The notes under the pieces are model-generated. The model was not told the origin of the DNA. It worked only from the letters and a program-made list of their open reading frames with translations, and ran no database searches. The position numbers and the translations under genes are program-made. Shown here piece after piece: positions 1-5,407 of a stretch of 5,927 nucleotides of DNA (positions are counted from its first letter, which is position 1; each line of letters opens with the position of its first letter). The DNA lies in NCBI GenBank assembly GCA_016217625.1, contig JACRHK010000007.1, positions 1 through 5,927 of the forward strand, written 5' to 3'. Origin of the DNA: Nitrospirota bacterium. Its GTDB lineage: Bacteria; Nitrospirota; RBG-16-64-22; JACRHK01.

Positions 1-10
1 AACGGCTGAT

Positions 11-44
11 AAGTGCCATTTCTAAGATGAATGGCACTTGTTTT
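11..44 (+). terminator. Possible rho-independent terminator of a gene left of the window
   Basis: Positions 11-20 (AAGTGCCATT) and 30-39 (AATGGCACTT) are perfect inverted repeats with a 9-nt loop. A G and then four T residues (41-44) follow on the plus strand. The stem is only moderately GC-rich and the T tract is short, so this could also be a plain palindrome. The reverse strand has no T run after the hairpin, so if it is a terminator it serves plus-strand transcription entering from the left. Confidence 0.4.
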
Positions 45-141
45 CCGTGCGCCGCAAAGACGGAGGAGAAGATCATCATTCCTTGGTCACTCCAATGCTT
101 GGGATAAAGGAGTTACCTGAGTAAAGTGCATAAGCCTTATG

Positions 142-285
142 ACCTAAATTGAGCGATTTTTGCAACATTTCTCCGTAGTCGCCCCGATTTGCCGGGGCGT
201 GATCCCACACCGATCGAGTGCATGGAATTCTCGTTAACATGACGCAGACTAAAGGCTGCGGTTACAAGAATCGCTCAATGTAGGT
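142..285. repeat. Palindromic intergenic repeat unit with 25-bp imperfect inverted ends (MITE/REP-like)
   Basis: Positions 142-166 and the reverse complement of 261-285 match at 22 of 25 positions, sharing the core ATTGAGCGATT. The 94 bp between them hold two more hairpins. One is CGCCCCG/CGGGGCG (180-186 with 193-199, 6-nt loop). The other is CGCAG/CTGCG (243-247 with 256-260), around CTAAAG. The triplet ATG occurs directly outside both ends (139-141 and 286-288), which could be a 3-bp target duplication or chance. No reading frame inside looks coding. The nested structure fits a non-autonomous mobile repeat or REP/BIME-like unit. It also accounts for most of the gene-free stretch 1-308; the rest of that stretch shows nothing but the hairpin at 11-39. 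Confidence 0.6.
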
Positions 286-308
286 ATGAAGTCCTAGTCC
301 CGGGTTCC

Positions 309-659
309 TCACGTGTCGAGGAAGTCAATGCGGTAGAATCTGTCTGCTTTGGTCTGTCTTCGGTCGTAGCGGATGATGGCTTGAGCGATCCGTGAGAATC
401 GATCGCCGGGGATGGTGTGGGGGACGATGAGGACTCCGGCGTGGGGGCGATGTTCGTTGAAGAACTGGACCGTGAGCCGGATGAAGTCATTGCGGTTACG
501 GGTGATCAGACAGCGTCCCTCGGATGCGGCTCGGTCTAGGTGCTCAGCATCCGACGCTTGCGCCATGCCGACCTCCTGGGCGCTCACTGCGTCAATCTGA
601 TGCTTTTTGAGGATCTGGGTGATCCTTGGACTGAGGTCTTCGTCCAGATAATATTTCAA
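309..659 (-). CDS. DUF5615 PIN-like protein, probable toxin of a type II toxin-antitoxin pair
   Basis: The 116-residue product resembles the DUF5615 (Mut7-C/PIN-like) family, small proteins usually paired with DUF433 antitoxins and presumed to be metal-dependent RNases. The N-terminus has the family motif YLDEDLSPR (residues 4-12; acidic residues D6, E7, D8). A second acidic patch is ASDAEHLDRA (35-44; D37, E39). TRNRNDF (53-59; D58) completes a PIN-like acidic set. The predicted start is TTG. It is preceded by GAGGG at about 6 nt, and this Shine-Dalgarno overlaps the TGA stop of the upstream antitoxin gene (TGAGGG), so translation is probably coupled. The intergenic gap is 8 nt. No other start codon is available before residue 32. 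The length matches the family and the acidic residues are intact, so the gene looks functional. RNase activity and toxicity are inferred from family and context only. Confidence 0.8.
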   Translation of the reverse strand: MKYYLDEDLSPRITQILKKHQIDAVSAQEVGMAQASDAEHLDRAASEGRCLITRNRNDFIRLTVQFFNEHRPHAGVLIVPHTIPGDRFSRIAQAIIRYDRRQTKADRFYRIDFLDT

Positions 660-667
660 CGATTCCC

Positions 668-1075
668 TCAGGAGAGAAAGGGATATCGTTCGTGAACGTG
701 TCTGTGGGTGATCTCTTCGTTTTGTTGAATCAGGCGGTCAATCTCTTCAGGATATGCCCGATAATAGCCTAAGACGGATCGGATCTGTGGCTCGCTCAGC
801 CAGTGATACGCTCGGCGCAAGCGGTCCACCTTCTCGCCCACGCTTTTGTAAGTGGCAATAATCTCCCAGACCTCGAGTCCGGTGCCTGCGATACGCGCCC
901 TGCGCCCCGTGGTGCCTTCCGTAAACACGATTCCGGGACAGCGCTGCATCCGCAGGGCCTCTTCCAGGAGCTCATTGGCCACGGTGGAAAACTCCCTGCC
1001 TGATTCTCTGGCCATCCGCTCGATCTCTTTCAGGGTCTTCTGCGGGATTCTCAGGCTTTTTTGTATGGTCTGCAT
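668..1075 (-). CDS. RHH-like + DUF433 antitoxin
   Basis: This 135-residue protein is the probable antitoxin partner of the DUF5615 gene 8 nt downstream. Residues 1-42 look like a ribbon-helix-helix DNA-binding module: a short strand (TIQKSLRI), then two helices (KTLKEIERMARESG and STVANELLEEALRM). Residues about 48-115 resemble DUF433 (IVFTEG, RIAGTGLEVWEII, YHWLSEPQIRSVLGYYRAYPEEID), a domain found in antitoxins of PIN-like toxins. The frame stays open upstream to 1138, but I chose ATG at 1073-1075. It has an AAGGA Shine-Dalgarno 6 nt upstream, and the longer starts (1138 and 1108) fall on the promoter -35 and -10 boxes and would not be transcribed. The RHH module suggests autoregulation through the palindrome at 1100-1113. 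Family assignment is from motif recognition; function is inferred. Confidence 0.8.
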   Translation of the reverse strand: MQTIQKSLRIPQKTLKEIERMARESGREFSTVANELLEEALRMQRCPGIVFTEGTTGRRARIAGTGLEVWEIIATYKSVGEKVDRLRRAYHWLSEPQIRSVLGYYRAYPEEIDRLIQQNEEITHRHVHERYPFLS

Positions 1076-1099
1076 CGATAATCCTTGTTGAATGACGGT

Positions 1100-1113
1100 G
1101 TATGACATTATAC
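1100..1113. promoter_or_regulatory. Candidate operator palindrome over the -10 box
   Basis: GTATGACATTATAC has 4-bp inverted arms (GTAT/ATAC) plus one matching inner pair, and it overlaps the -10 region of the toxin-antitoxin promoter. RHH antitoxins commonly bind short palindromes at this position and repress their own operon. Nearby TTGTTG (1085-1090) and CAACAA (1116-1121) form a second, wider inverted repeat. Assignment as an operator is inference from position and symmetry. Confidence 0.4.
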
Positions 1114-1138
1114 TACAACAATCGTTCCTGCCTGTCAA
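1107..1138 (-). promoter_or_regulatory. Sigma70-type promoter of the toxin-antitoxin operon
   Basis: On the minus strand TTGACA (1138-1133) is a perfect -35 box. The -10 can be read as TATAAT (1112-1107, 20-nt spacer) or as TAGTAT (1115-1110, 17-nt spacer). Either places the transcript start near 1100-1103, about 25-28 nt before the ATG at 1075. The spacing and the downstream Shine-Dalgarno agree with the short antitoxin start. Confidence 0.7.
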
Positions 1139-1157
1139 GGGGGGTCAAGAAGAAGAG

Positions 1158-1233
1158 TGGTGCCGAGGGACGGAATTGAACCGCCGACACGAGGATTTTC
1201 AGTCCCCTGCTCTACCGACTGAGCTACCTCGGC
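1158..1233 (-). tRNA. tRNA-Phe (anticodon GAA)
   Basis: The reverse complement folds into a full cloverleaf of 76 nt including an encoded CCA. The acceptor stem is GCCGAGG/CCTCGGC, followed by U8-A9. The D arm is GCTC/GAGC with loop AGTCGGTA. The anticodon stem is GGGGA/TCCTC with one G-U pair, and the loop CTGAAAA gives anticodon GAA. The variable loop is GTGTC, the T arm is GGCGG/CCGTC with loop TTCAATT, and A73 is followed by CCA. It closely resembles E. coli tRNA-Phe. It lies 65 nt after the lolD stop, on the same strand, and 82 nt before the antitoxin start. No clear terminator follows it. Confidence 0.97.
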
Positions 1234-1242
1234 ATTGATTAG

Positions 1243-1268
1243 AATGAGGTCAATGAGTCAATGAGTCA
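1243..1268. repeat. Short tandem repeat upstream of tRNA-Phe
   Basis: Two exact copies of ATGAGTCA (1253-1260, 1261-1268) are preceded by a 9-nt variant, ATGAGGTCA (1244-1252). On the transcribed strand this reads as repeated TTGAC-like units just ahead of the tRNA. It may be slippage-generated leader sequence; no function is evident. Confidence 0.5.
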
Positions 1269-1275
1269 GTGTCAA

Positions 1276-1302
1276 GTTATCAAACCGACCGGCTGTTGTC
1301 AA
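1276..1302 (-). promoter_or_regulatory. Weak candidate promoter for tRNA-Phe
   Basis: On the minus strand TTGACA (1302-1297), overlapping the lolD TGA stop, is followed after 15 nt by GATAAC (1281-1276, 4 of 6 matches to TATAAT). This would start transcription near 1269, about 35 nt before the mature tRNA. A second TTGACA lies at 1275-1270 without a good -10 partner. The tRNA could instead be processed from operon read-through. Confidence 0.3.
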
Positions 1303-1997
1303 GGGGTCTGACGGACCCGGACCTCGACGATCTGCCCGTCCACCATCCGGGCGATCCGATCGGCCTGGTGGGACAGCGCCTCGTTGTGGGTCACGAAGAC
1401 CAGCGTGATCCCGCGCTTCCGGTTCAGGTCCCTGAGGAGGCGGAAGACCTCCTCGGCCGTGCGGGTATCGAGATTTCCGGTCGGCTCGTCGGCCAGGACG
1501 ACGCGCGGCTCCAGGAGCAGGGCGCGGGCGACGGCGACGCGCTGCTGCTCGCCGCCCGAGAGCTCGCCCGGCCGATGGTGCAGACGATCCCCCAAGCCCA
1601 CCTCATCCAGGAGCCTTTTGCCGCGGTCCATCGCCTCCTCGCCGTCCATCCGCCGGATGAGGCCGGGGAGCATGGCGTTTTCCAGGGCCGTGAACTCGGG
1701 CAGGAGGTGGTGGAACTGGAAGACGAAGCCGACGGTTCGGTTGCGGAAGGCGGACAGGGCGGTCTCGTGGAACTGAAAGATATCGTTCTGTTCGTAGAGG
1801 ACCCGGCCGCTGGTCGGACGTTCGAGCGTGCCGAGGACGTGCAGGAACGTGCTCTTGCCCGCCCCCGAGGCTCCGACGATGGCGAGGATCTCCCCCCGCT
1901 CAATGGTCAGGGAGATCCCGTTCAGCACAGGGAGCTCGCCCTTGCCGGAAGGGAACGTCTTGCGCAGCTCCTCGACGCGGATGAAGCTCAGGTTCAA
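1299..1997 (-). CDS. lolD: LolD, ATPase of the lipoprotein-releasing ABC complex
   Basis: The 232-residue ABC ATPase powers release of outer-membrane lipoproteins from the inner membrane to the LolA chaperone, working with LolC/E-type permeases. All nucleotide-binding motifs are present: Walker A GASGAGKST (42-50), Q-loop glutamine (Q94, FVFQFHHLLPEF), signature LSGGEQQRVAVARAL (146-160), Walker B VVLADEP (166-172), D-loop GNLD (174-177) and H-loop histidine (H204 in FVTHN). The FQFHHLLPEFTALEN stretch is typical of LolD within the LolD/MacB/FtsE group. The length matches the family. The start is TTG, 2 nt after the stop of the small membrane-protein gene, with AGGAG about 11 nt upstream, so translation is probably coupled. 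Cytoplasmic face of the inner membrane. The permease gene two positions upstream supports LolD over other related ATPases. Confidence 0.93.
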   Translation of the reverse strand: MNLSFIRVEELRKTFPSGKGELPVLNGISLTIERGEILAIVGASGAGKSTFLHVLGTLERPTSGRVLYEQNDIFQFHETALSAFRNRTVGFVFQFHHLLPEFTALENAMLPGLIRRMDGEEAMDRGKRLLDEVGLGDRLHHRPGELSGGEQQRVAVARALLLEPRVVLADEPTGNLDTRTAEEVFRLLRDLNRKRGITLVFVTHNEALSHQADRIARMVDGQIVEVRVRQTP

Positions 1998-1999
1998 GA

Positions 2000-2269
2000 T
2001 TACAACTTCTCCTTGAGGCGGTCGACCTGCTTGCGCGTCTTGTCCACCTTTTCTTCGGTTTTCTCTTTGAGGCGGTCAGCTTTTTCGCCGAGTTCCTCGG
2101 ATTGCTTTTTGACGGCCTTGCCCGCTTGTTCGCTCTTGACACCCAGCCACCGGAGGACTCCGCCCACATCCCAGAGGTAGATAGCGGCGGCCAGGGCCAG
2201 GAGGAGCAAAAAGAGAAAGAGCACCTTGCTCAGCAGACCGCCCCGCTCGGAACGCAGCATGTTATTCAT
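2000..2269 (-). CDS. Small single-pass membrane protein with charged helical tail, inside the lol operon
   Basis: I do not recognise a named family for this 89-residue protein. Residues 1-14 are short and basic (R6, R9, K15). Residues about 15-33 (KVLFLFLLLLALAAAIYLW) form one strong transmembrane helix. After a GG-containing hinge (36-44), residues 45-89 are Lys/Glu/Asp/Arg-rich, proline-free and likely a long amphipathic or coiled-coil helix with DRLKEK repeated (66-71 and 83-88). The positive N-terminus suggests N-in, with the tail in the periplasm. Start ATG at 2267-2269 overlaps the lolC/E stop region by 8 nt and has GGAGG 9 nt upstream; a second ATG (codon 4) lies just after that stop. 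The gene ends 2 nt before lolD. Placement between permease and ATPase genes suggests a role with the Lol complex or the envelope, but this is inference. The tail composition resembles YtxH-like or apolipoprotein-like helical proteins only in a general way. Confidence 0.8.
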   Translation of the reverse strand: MNNMLRSERGGLLSKVLFLFLLLLALAAAIYLWDVGGVLRWLGVKSEQAGKAVKKQSEELGEKADRLKEKTEEKVDKTRKQVDRLKEKL

Positions 2270-3497
2270 AGCGGATGGCCTCCACAGGGTCTAGCCCGGC
2301 GGCTCGGAGGGAGGGGTAGATCGTGGCGGCGAAGCTAATCAGCAGGGACGCCCCCGCAACCGCCAGGAAGTCCTGCAGCCGCATCTTAACGGGGAGATAC
2401 GTGAGGTAATAGACGTCGCCGGGTACGGAGACGACCTGATACGTCTGCTGGATCCAGCAAAGGGCGTATCCCATGAGGATCCCCAGCGCAGTGCCCACCA
2501 CGCCGATGACCAGGCCCTGGACGAGGAAAATCCCCATGACCCCCCGCCGGGTCGCCCCCATCGATTGCAGGATCGCAATCTCCCGGTGCTTCTGCAGGAC
2601 GATCAGCGTGAGCGTCCCCACGATGTTGAAGGCGGCCACCAGGATGATCATGACGAGGATGACGAACATGGCGATCTTCTCGAGGCGCAGGGCCGCGAAG
2701 AGGTTCCGGTTGAGCTGCATCCAATCGCGGGTGTAGTAGTCGGGCCCCAGGGCCGCCTCGATGGCCCGGGCTGTCTCGCGGGCCTTGTCGATGTCGGCCA
2801 CCCGGACCTCGATCCCGGTTGCCCGGTCTTCCAGGTTCAGAAAGGCCTGGGCTTCCCGGAGCGTGACATAAGCCAGGGTGGAGTCGTACTCGAACATCCC
2901 GAAGTCGAAGACGCCGGCCACTTCGAACTGCCGCATCCGGGGGATCTGAAGACCCAGGGGGCCGGGGGTGCTTCCGAGCGGAGAGAGGACGGTCAGCGGG
3001 TCGCCCGGAAAGGCGATGAGATGGCGGGAAAGCTCCCGGCCCAAGAGGATCCCCGGAGGCTGTACGGGCAGGGGTTTCATGCGATCCAGACTCCCCTCAT
3101 GGAGGGCCTTGGCCAGGGCGGGGTGTGGCCGGGAGAGGTCGACCCCCCGGAGCACGACGCCCGAGACCTTGCTTCCGGTCGAGAGCATCACCTGGCCGTA
3201 GACGAAGGGGGCGGCGGAGACGACGCCGGGGACGGCCTCGACCTTTCGGATCAAGTCGGCGTATCCCCCTATCCCGCGGCCGCCGTGCTCCAGGACGATG
3301 ACGTGAGAGCTCACCCCGAGGATCTTGCCCCGGAGGTCTTCCTGGAATCCGGTCATCACCGACAACACAACGATGAGCGCCGTGACGCCCAGGGCCACGC
3401 CGCCGGCGGAGATCGCCGTGGTCAGCGAAAAGAGCCGGGGCCGCCGTTTCGCCTTGAGGTAGCGGAGGCCGATGAACCACTCGTAGGGAAGACGCAT
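2262..3497 (-). CDS. lolC: LolC/LolE family lipoprotein-releasing permease
   Basis: The 411-residue inner-membrane permease is the transmembrane subunit of the LolCDE lipoprotein-releasing complex. It shows the family layout. The N-terminus is WFIGLRYLKAKRR (7-19), followed by TM1 at about 25-48. A large periplasmic domain spans about 50-270. Three further TM helices lie at about 273-301, 318-348 and 376-396. The diagnostic cytoplasmic coupling region LQKHREIAILQSMGATRRGV (301-320) follows TM2, and the C-terminus has the usual YPSLRAAGLDPVEAIRYE. Start ATG at 3495-3497 is 1 nt after the lysS TAG; no strong Shine-Dalgarno is visible (AGGAA is about 13 nt away), so coupling to lysS is likely. 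Only one permease gene is present here. Either it works as a homodimer, or a second copy lies elsewhere. The symbol lolC is a family-level choice; LolE is equally possible from sequence alone. Confidence 0.93.
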   Translation of the reverse strand: MRLPYEWFIGLRYLKAKRRPRLFSLTTAISAGGVALGVTALIVVLSVMTGFQEDLRGKILGVSSHVIVLEHGGRGIGGYADLIRKVEAVPGVVSAAPFVYGQVMLSTGSKVSGVVLRGVDLSRPHPALAKALHEGSLDRMKPLPVQPPGILLGRELSRHLIAFPGDPLTVLSPLGSTPGPLGLQIPRMRQFEVAGVFDFGMFEYDSTLAYVTLREAQAFLNLEDRATGIEVRVADIDKARETARAIEAALGPDYYTRDWMQLNRNLFAALRLEKIAMFVILVMIILVAAFNIVGTLTLIVLQKHREIAILQSMGATRRGVMGIFLVQGLVIGVVGTALGILMGYALCWIQQTYQVVSVPGDVYYLTYLPVKMRLQDFLAVAGASLLISFAATIYPSLRAAGLDPVEAIRYE

Positions 3498-3498
3498 G

Positions 3499-5010
3499 CT
3501 ATTCGCCGGGTTCCTGTGGGGGAGGGGATTCGGGTCGCATCTGAGGGAACAGGATCACCTCCCGGATGGAGGGGGTGTCGGTGAGGACCATGACGAGGCG
3601 ATCGATCCCGATCCCCTCGCCGGCCGTCGGGGGCATCCCGTGCTCCAGGGCGCGGAGAAAGTCCTCGTCCAACGGCTGCGCCTCCAGATCTCCGCCCGCC
3701 CGCTCGATGGCCTGCTGCTCGAACCGCTGACGCTGATCGAGGGGGTCGTTCAGCTCGGAGAAGGCGTTGGCGACCTCCCGTCCGCCCAGATAGAGCTCGA
3801 ACCGCTCGGTCAGCGCGGGGTCTTCGGCCTTCCGCTTGGCCAGAGGGGAGACGTCCGTCGGGTAATCCAGGATGAAGGTGGGCTGGAACAGATGCTCCTC
3901 CACCAGATCCTCGAAGAGGCGCTGGACGATCTTGCCCGCTTTCACCGCTTCTCCCGCCGGGATCTCGCGCTCGCGGGCGCACTGCCGGAGCCGGACTTCA
4001 TCCCGAAGGAGGGCCGGATCGATCCCGCCGTACTCCTGGAGCGCTTCGATTATCGTCATCCGTCTCCAAGGCGGGGTGAGGTCGAGGACGCGCTCCCCGC
4101 AGGGGATCTGGAGGGTGCCGAAGACCTCGCGGGCGACCGTCGTAATGAGTTCTTCGGTCAGCGGCATGAGGTCGCGGTAGTCGGCGTGGGCCATGTAGAA
4201 CTCCAGCATCGTGAACTCGGGGTTGTGCTGGGTGGAGATCCCCTCATTCCGGAAGTTCCGGTTGATCTCATAGACCCGCTCGAACCCTCCAACCACGAGC
4301 CGCTTGAGGTACAGCTCCGGCGCGATGCGCAGGTAGAGGTCGATGTCCAGGGCGTTGTGGTGGGTGACGAAGGGGCGGGCGGCGGCGCCGCCGGGGATCG
4401 GCTGCATCATGGGGGTCTCGACCTCGAGAAACGCCCGCGCATTCAGGAAGCGGCGGATCGCCTGGATGATCCGGCTTCTTAAGAGAAAGATCTCGCGCAC
4501 CCGGGGGTTGACCAGGAGGTCGAGGTACCGCTGGCGGTAGCGGATCTCCACGTCGCTGAGGCCGTGCCATTTCTCCGGCAGAGGGCGGAGGGCCTTGGCC
4601 AGGAGCGTGAAGGCTTTGACCTCGACCGTCAACTCCCCGGTCTTCGTCCGGAAGAGGCGGCCTTCGACGCCGAGGTAGTCGCCCAAGTCCAGCTTCCGGA
4701 ACAGGGCGAAGGGGCCTTCTCCGAGCAGGTCGCGGCGGAAGTGGAGCTGAATCCGGTCGGTGCCGTCTTGAAGGTGCGCGAAGGCGGCCTTGCCGAAGCT
4801 CCGGAGGGCCATGATCCGCCCCGCCAGGGCGCAGGGCAGGCTCTGGGCGTCAAGCGCCTCGGCGGGATGCGACCCGTACGCCCGGAGCAGGTCGCCCGCG
4901 GCATGCGTGATCTCAAATCGCCCTCCGTAGGGGTCGACCCCCAGCGCCCGGATCTCCTCCAGCTTCTTCCGGCGCTGGAGGATAAGGTCATTGATGTTCT
5001 CTTCGGTCAT
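3499..5010 (-). CDS. lysS: Lysyl-tRNA synthetase, class II
   Basis: The 503-residue cytoplasmic enzyme charges tRNA-Lys with lysine using ATP; E. coli LysS is 505 residues. An N-terminal helix (1-22) leads into an OB-fold anticodon-binding domain at about 60-140 ([22 protein letters not shown]). The class II core follows. Motif 1 is at about 188-202 ([12 protein letters not shown]). Motif 2 is at 251-272 ([20 protein letters not shown]). The late lysine- and ATP-site region is [15 protein letters not shown] (409-423), and motif 3 is [13 protein letters not shown] (466-478). All are intact. The ATG at 5008-5010 fits the family N-terminus. No Shine-Dalgarno is visible before it, although a strong promoter lies at 5070-5099. 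It is the first gene of a tight operon with lolC/E, the small membrane protein and lolD. The C-terminal tail is short and proline-rich ([11 protein letters not shown]). Confidence 0.97.
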   Translation of the reverse strand: MTEENINDLILQRRKKLEEIRALGVDPYGGRFEITHAAGDLLRAYGSHPAEALDAQSLPCALAGRIMALRSFGKAAFAHLQDGTDRIQLHFRRDLLGEGPFALFRKLDLGDYLGVEGRLFRTKTGELTVEVKAFTLLAKALRPLPEKWHGLSDVEIRYRQRYLDLLVNPRVREIFLLRSRIIQAIRRFLNARAFLEVETPMMQPIPGGAAARPFVTHHNALDIDLYLRIAPELYLKRLVVGGFERVYEINRNFRNEGISTQHNPEFTMLEFYMAHADYRDLMPLTEELITTVAREVFGTLQIPCGERVLDLTPPWRRMTIIEALQEYGGIDPALLRDEVRLRQCAREREIPAGEAVKAGKIVQRLFEDLVEEHLFQPTFILDYPTDVSPLAKRKAEDPALTERFELYLGGREVANAFSELNDPLDQRQRFEQQAIERAGGDLEAQPLDEDFLRALEHGMPPTAGEGIGIDRLVMVLTDTPSIREVILFPQMRPESPPPQEPGE

Positions 5011-5033
5011 GGTCGTCTGCGTCTGGTGCTTGT

Positions 5034-5048
5034 CCTGAGCTTGTCGAA
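5034..5048. repeat. Dispersed-repeat-like motif in the lysS leader
   Basis: CCTGAGCTTGTCGAA (reverse complement TTCGACAAGCTCAGG) matches a motif I recall as very abundant between genes in several bacterial lineages. Here it sits in the predicted lysS 5' leader, between transcript start and ATG. The 7-mer GCTTGTC occurs twice, 11 nt apart (5028-5034, 5039-5045). The claim of genome-wide abundance is from memory and not shown by this window. Confidence 0.5.
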
Positions 5049-5069
5049 TGGAAAGGGAAGTGTTGGCAA

Positions 5070-5099
5070 ATTATACAGATTTCATGCCTCTCCCGTCAA
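5070..5099 (-). promoter_or_regulatory. Sigma70-type promoter of the lysS-lol operon
   Basis: On the minus strand TTGACG (5099-5094, 5 of 6) and a perfect TATAAT (5075-5070) are separated by 18 nt. The predicted transcript start near 5063 gives a leader of about 53 nt to the lysS ATG. No other promoter of this quality is seen in the operon, and the downstream genes are almost gapless, so this probably drives all four genes and perhaps the tRNA. Confidence 0.75.
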
Positions 5100-5133
5100 G
5101 GTGAAAGCGGACTCCCGTTCCGTCGATAAGGGG

Positions 5134-5225
5134 CCATCTGCTGCGTTGGCTGCGTCGCTCCTCCCTGCGACGCGCATGGAGCACGCCTCAGTCGTCGCTC
5201 CTTGCTGCCTTGCACCTGACCCCTT
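5134..5225. repeat. Structured intergenic repeat-like block
   Basis: This block lies between the divergent lysS and dsrH-like promoters and does not look coding. It has a perfect 7-bp hairpin, GCGTCGC/GCGACGC (5152-5158 with 5167-5173, 8-nt loop), and a 9-bp direct repeat, GTCGCTCCT (5154-5162 and 5194-5202). It also has several CTGC/TTGC-rich echoes (GCTGCGTTGGCTGCG; CTTGCTGCCTTGCACC). The style resembles dispersed intergenic repeats I have seen in other environmental bacteria, but I cannot confirm copy number. From 5226 to 5330 I see only a small hairpin, GCGGA/TCCGC (5303-5315). Confidence 0.45.
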
Positions 5226-5330
5226 CTCGCCGGCCAGGGCTCACGGGTGGGTGTATTCTTATGGATGGGTAATGGCGGGCAGATCCCGGAGGACAGAAGA
5301 AAGCGGACGCTCCGCAGTCCACCGATCGGT

Positions 5331-5359
5331 TTGACAATCCGGGATCGTTCGGCTACAGT
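5331..5359 (+). promoter_or_regulatory. Sigma70-type promoter of the dsrH-like/yedE-like operon
   Basis: Perfect TTGACA (5331-5336) and TACAGT (5354-5359, 4 of 6) are separated by exactly 17 nt. Transcription should start near 5366, leaving about a 42-nt leader to the ATG at 5408. The longer TTG reading frame starting at 5366 would begin at the transcript start, which argues against it. Confidence 0.65.
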
Positions 5360-5407
5360 GCGCGCTTGCGTCATGGGGCTCCGGACGGCTATGATAGTAA
5401 TATTGAG

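Noticed and set aside
1..79. Minus-strand frame from ATG at 77-79, open to the left edge (about 26 codons)
   Set aside because: It is too short to judge, has no recognisable motif, and runs through the hairpin at 11-39; it could be a real gene start but the window does not support it.
305..323. TTCCTC/GAGGAA hairpin overlapping the toxin stop codon as a terminator
   Set aside because: The stem is only 6 bp and no T tract follows on the minus strand.
1..1157. Attachment-site copy of the tRNA-Phe 3' end
   Set aside because: I looked for a second copy of the T-arm/acceptor sequence left of the tRNA and found none within the window.
1269..2180. 303-aa plus-strand open frame opposite lolD
   Set aside because: It is antisense to a fully conserved LolD. 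Its composition is low-complexity, rich in E, D, G and L, as expected from the complement of GC-rich codons.
2565..3584. 339-aa plus-strand open frame opposite lolC/E
   Set aside because: It lies antisense to the permease, with no family motif, no ribosome site and biased Gly/Asp/Glu/His composition.
3422..3982. 186-aa minus-strand open frame overlapping lysS and lolC/E
   Set aside because: It is an out-of-frame, Arg/Gly/Pro/Ala-rich shadow crossing the junction of two real genes.
3496..4482. 328-aa plus-strand open frame opposite lysS
   Set aside because: It is antisense to conserved class II synthetase motifs; its length is explained by high GC and codon bias.
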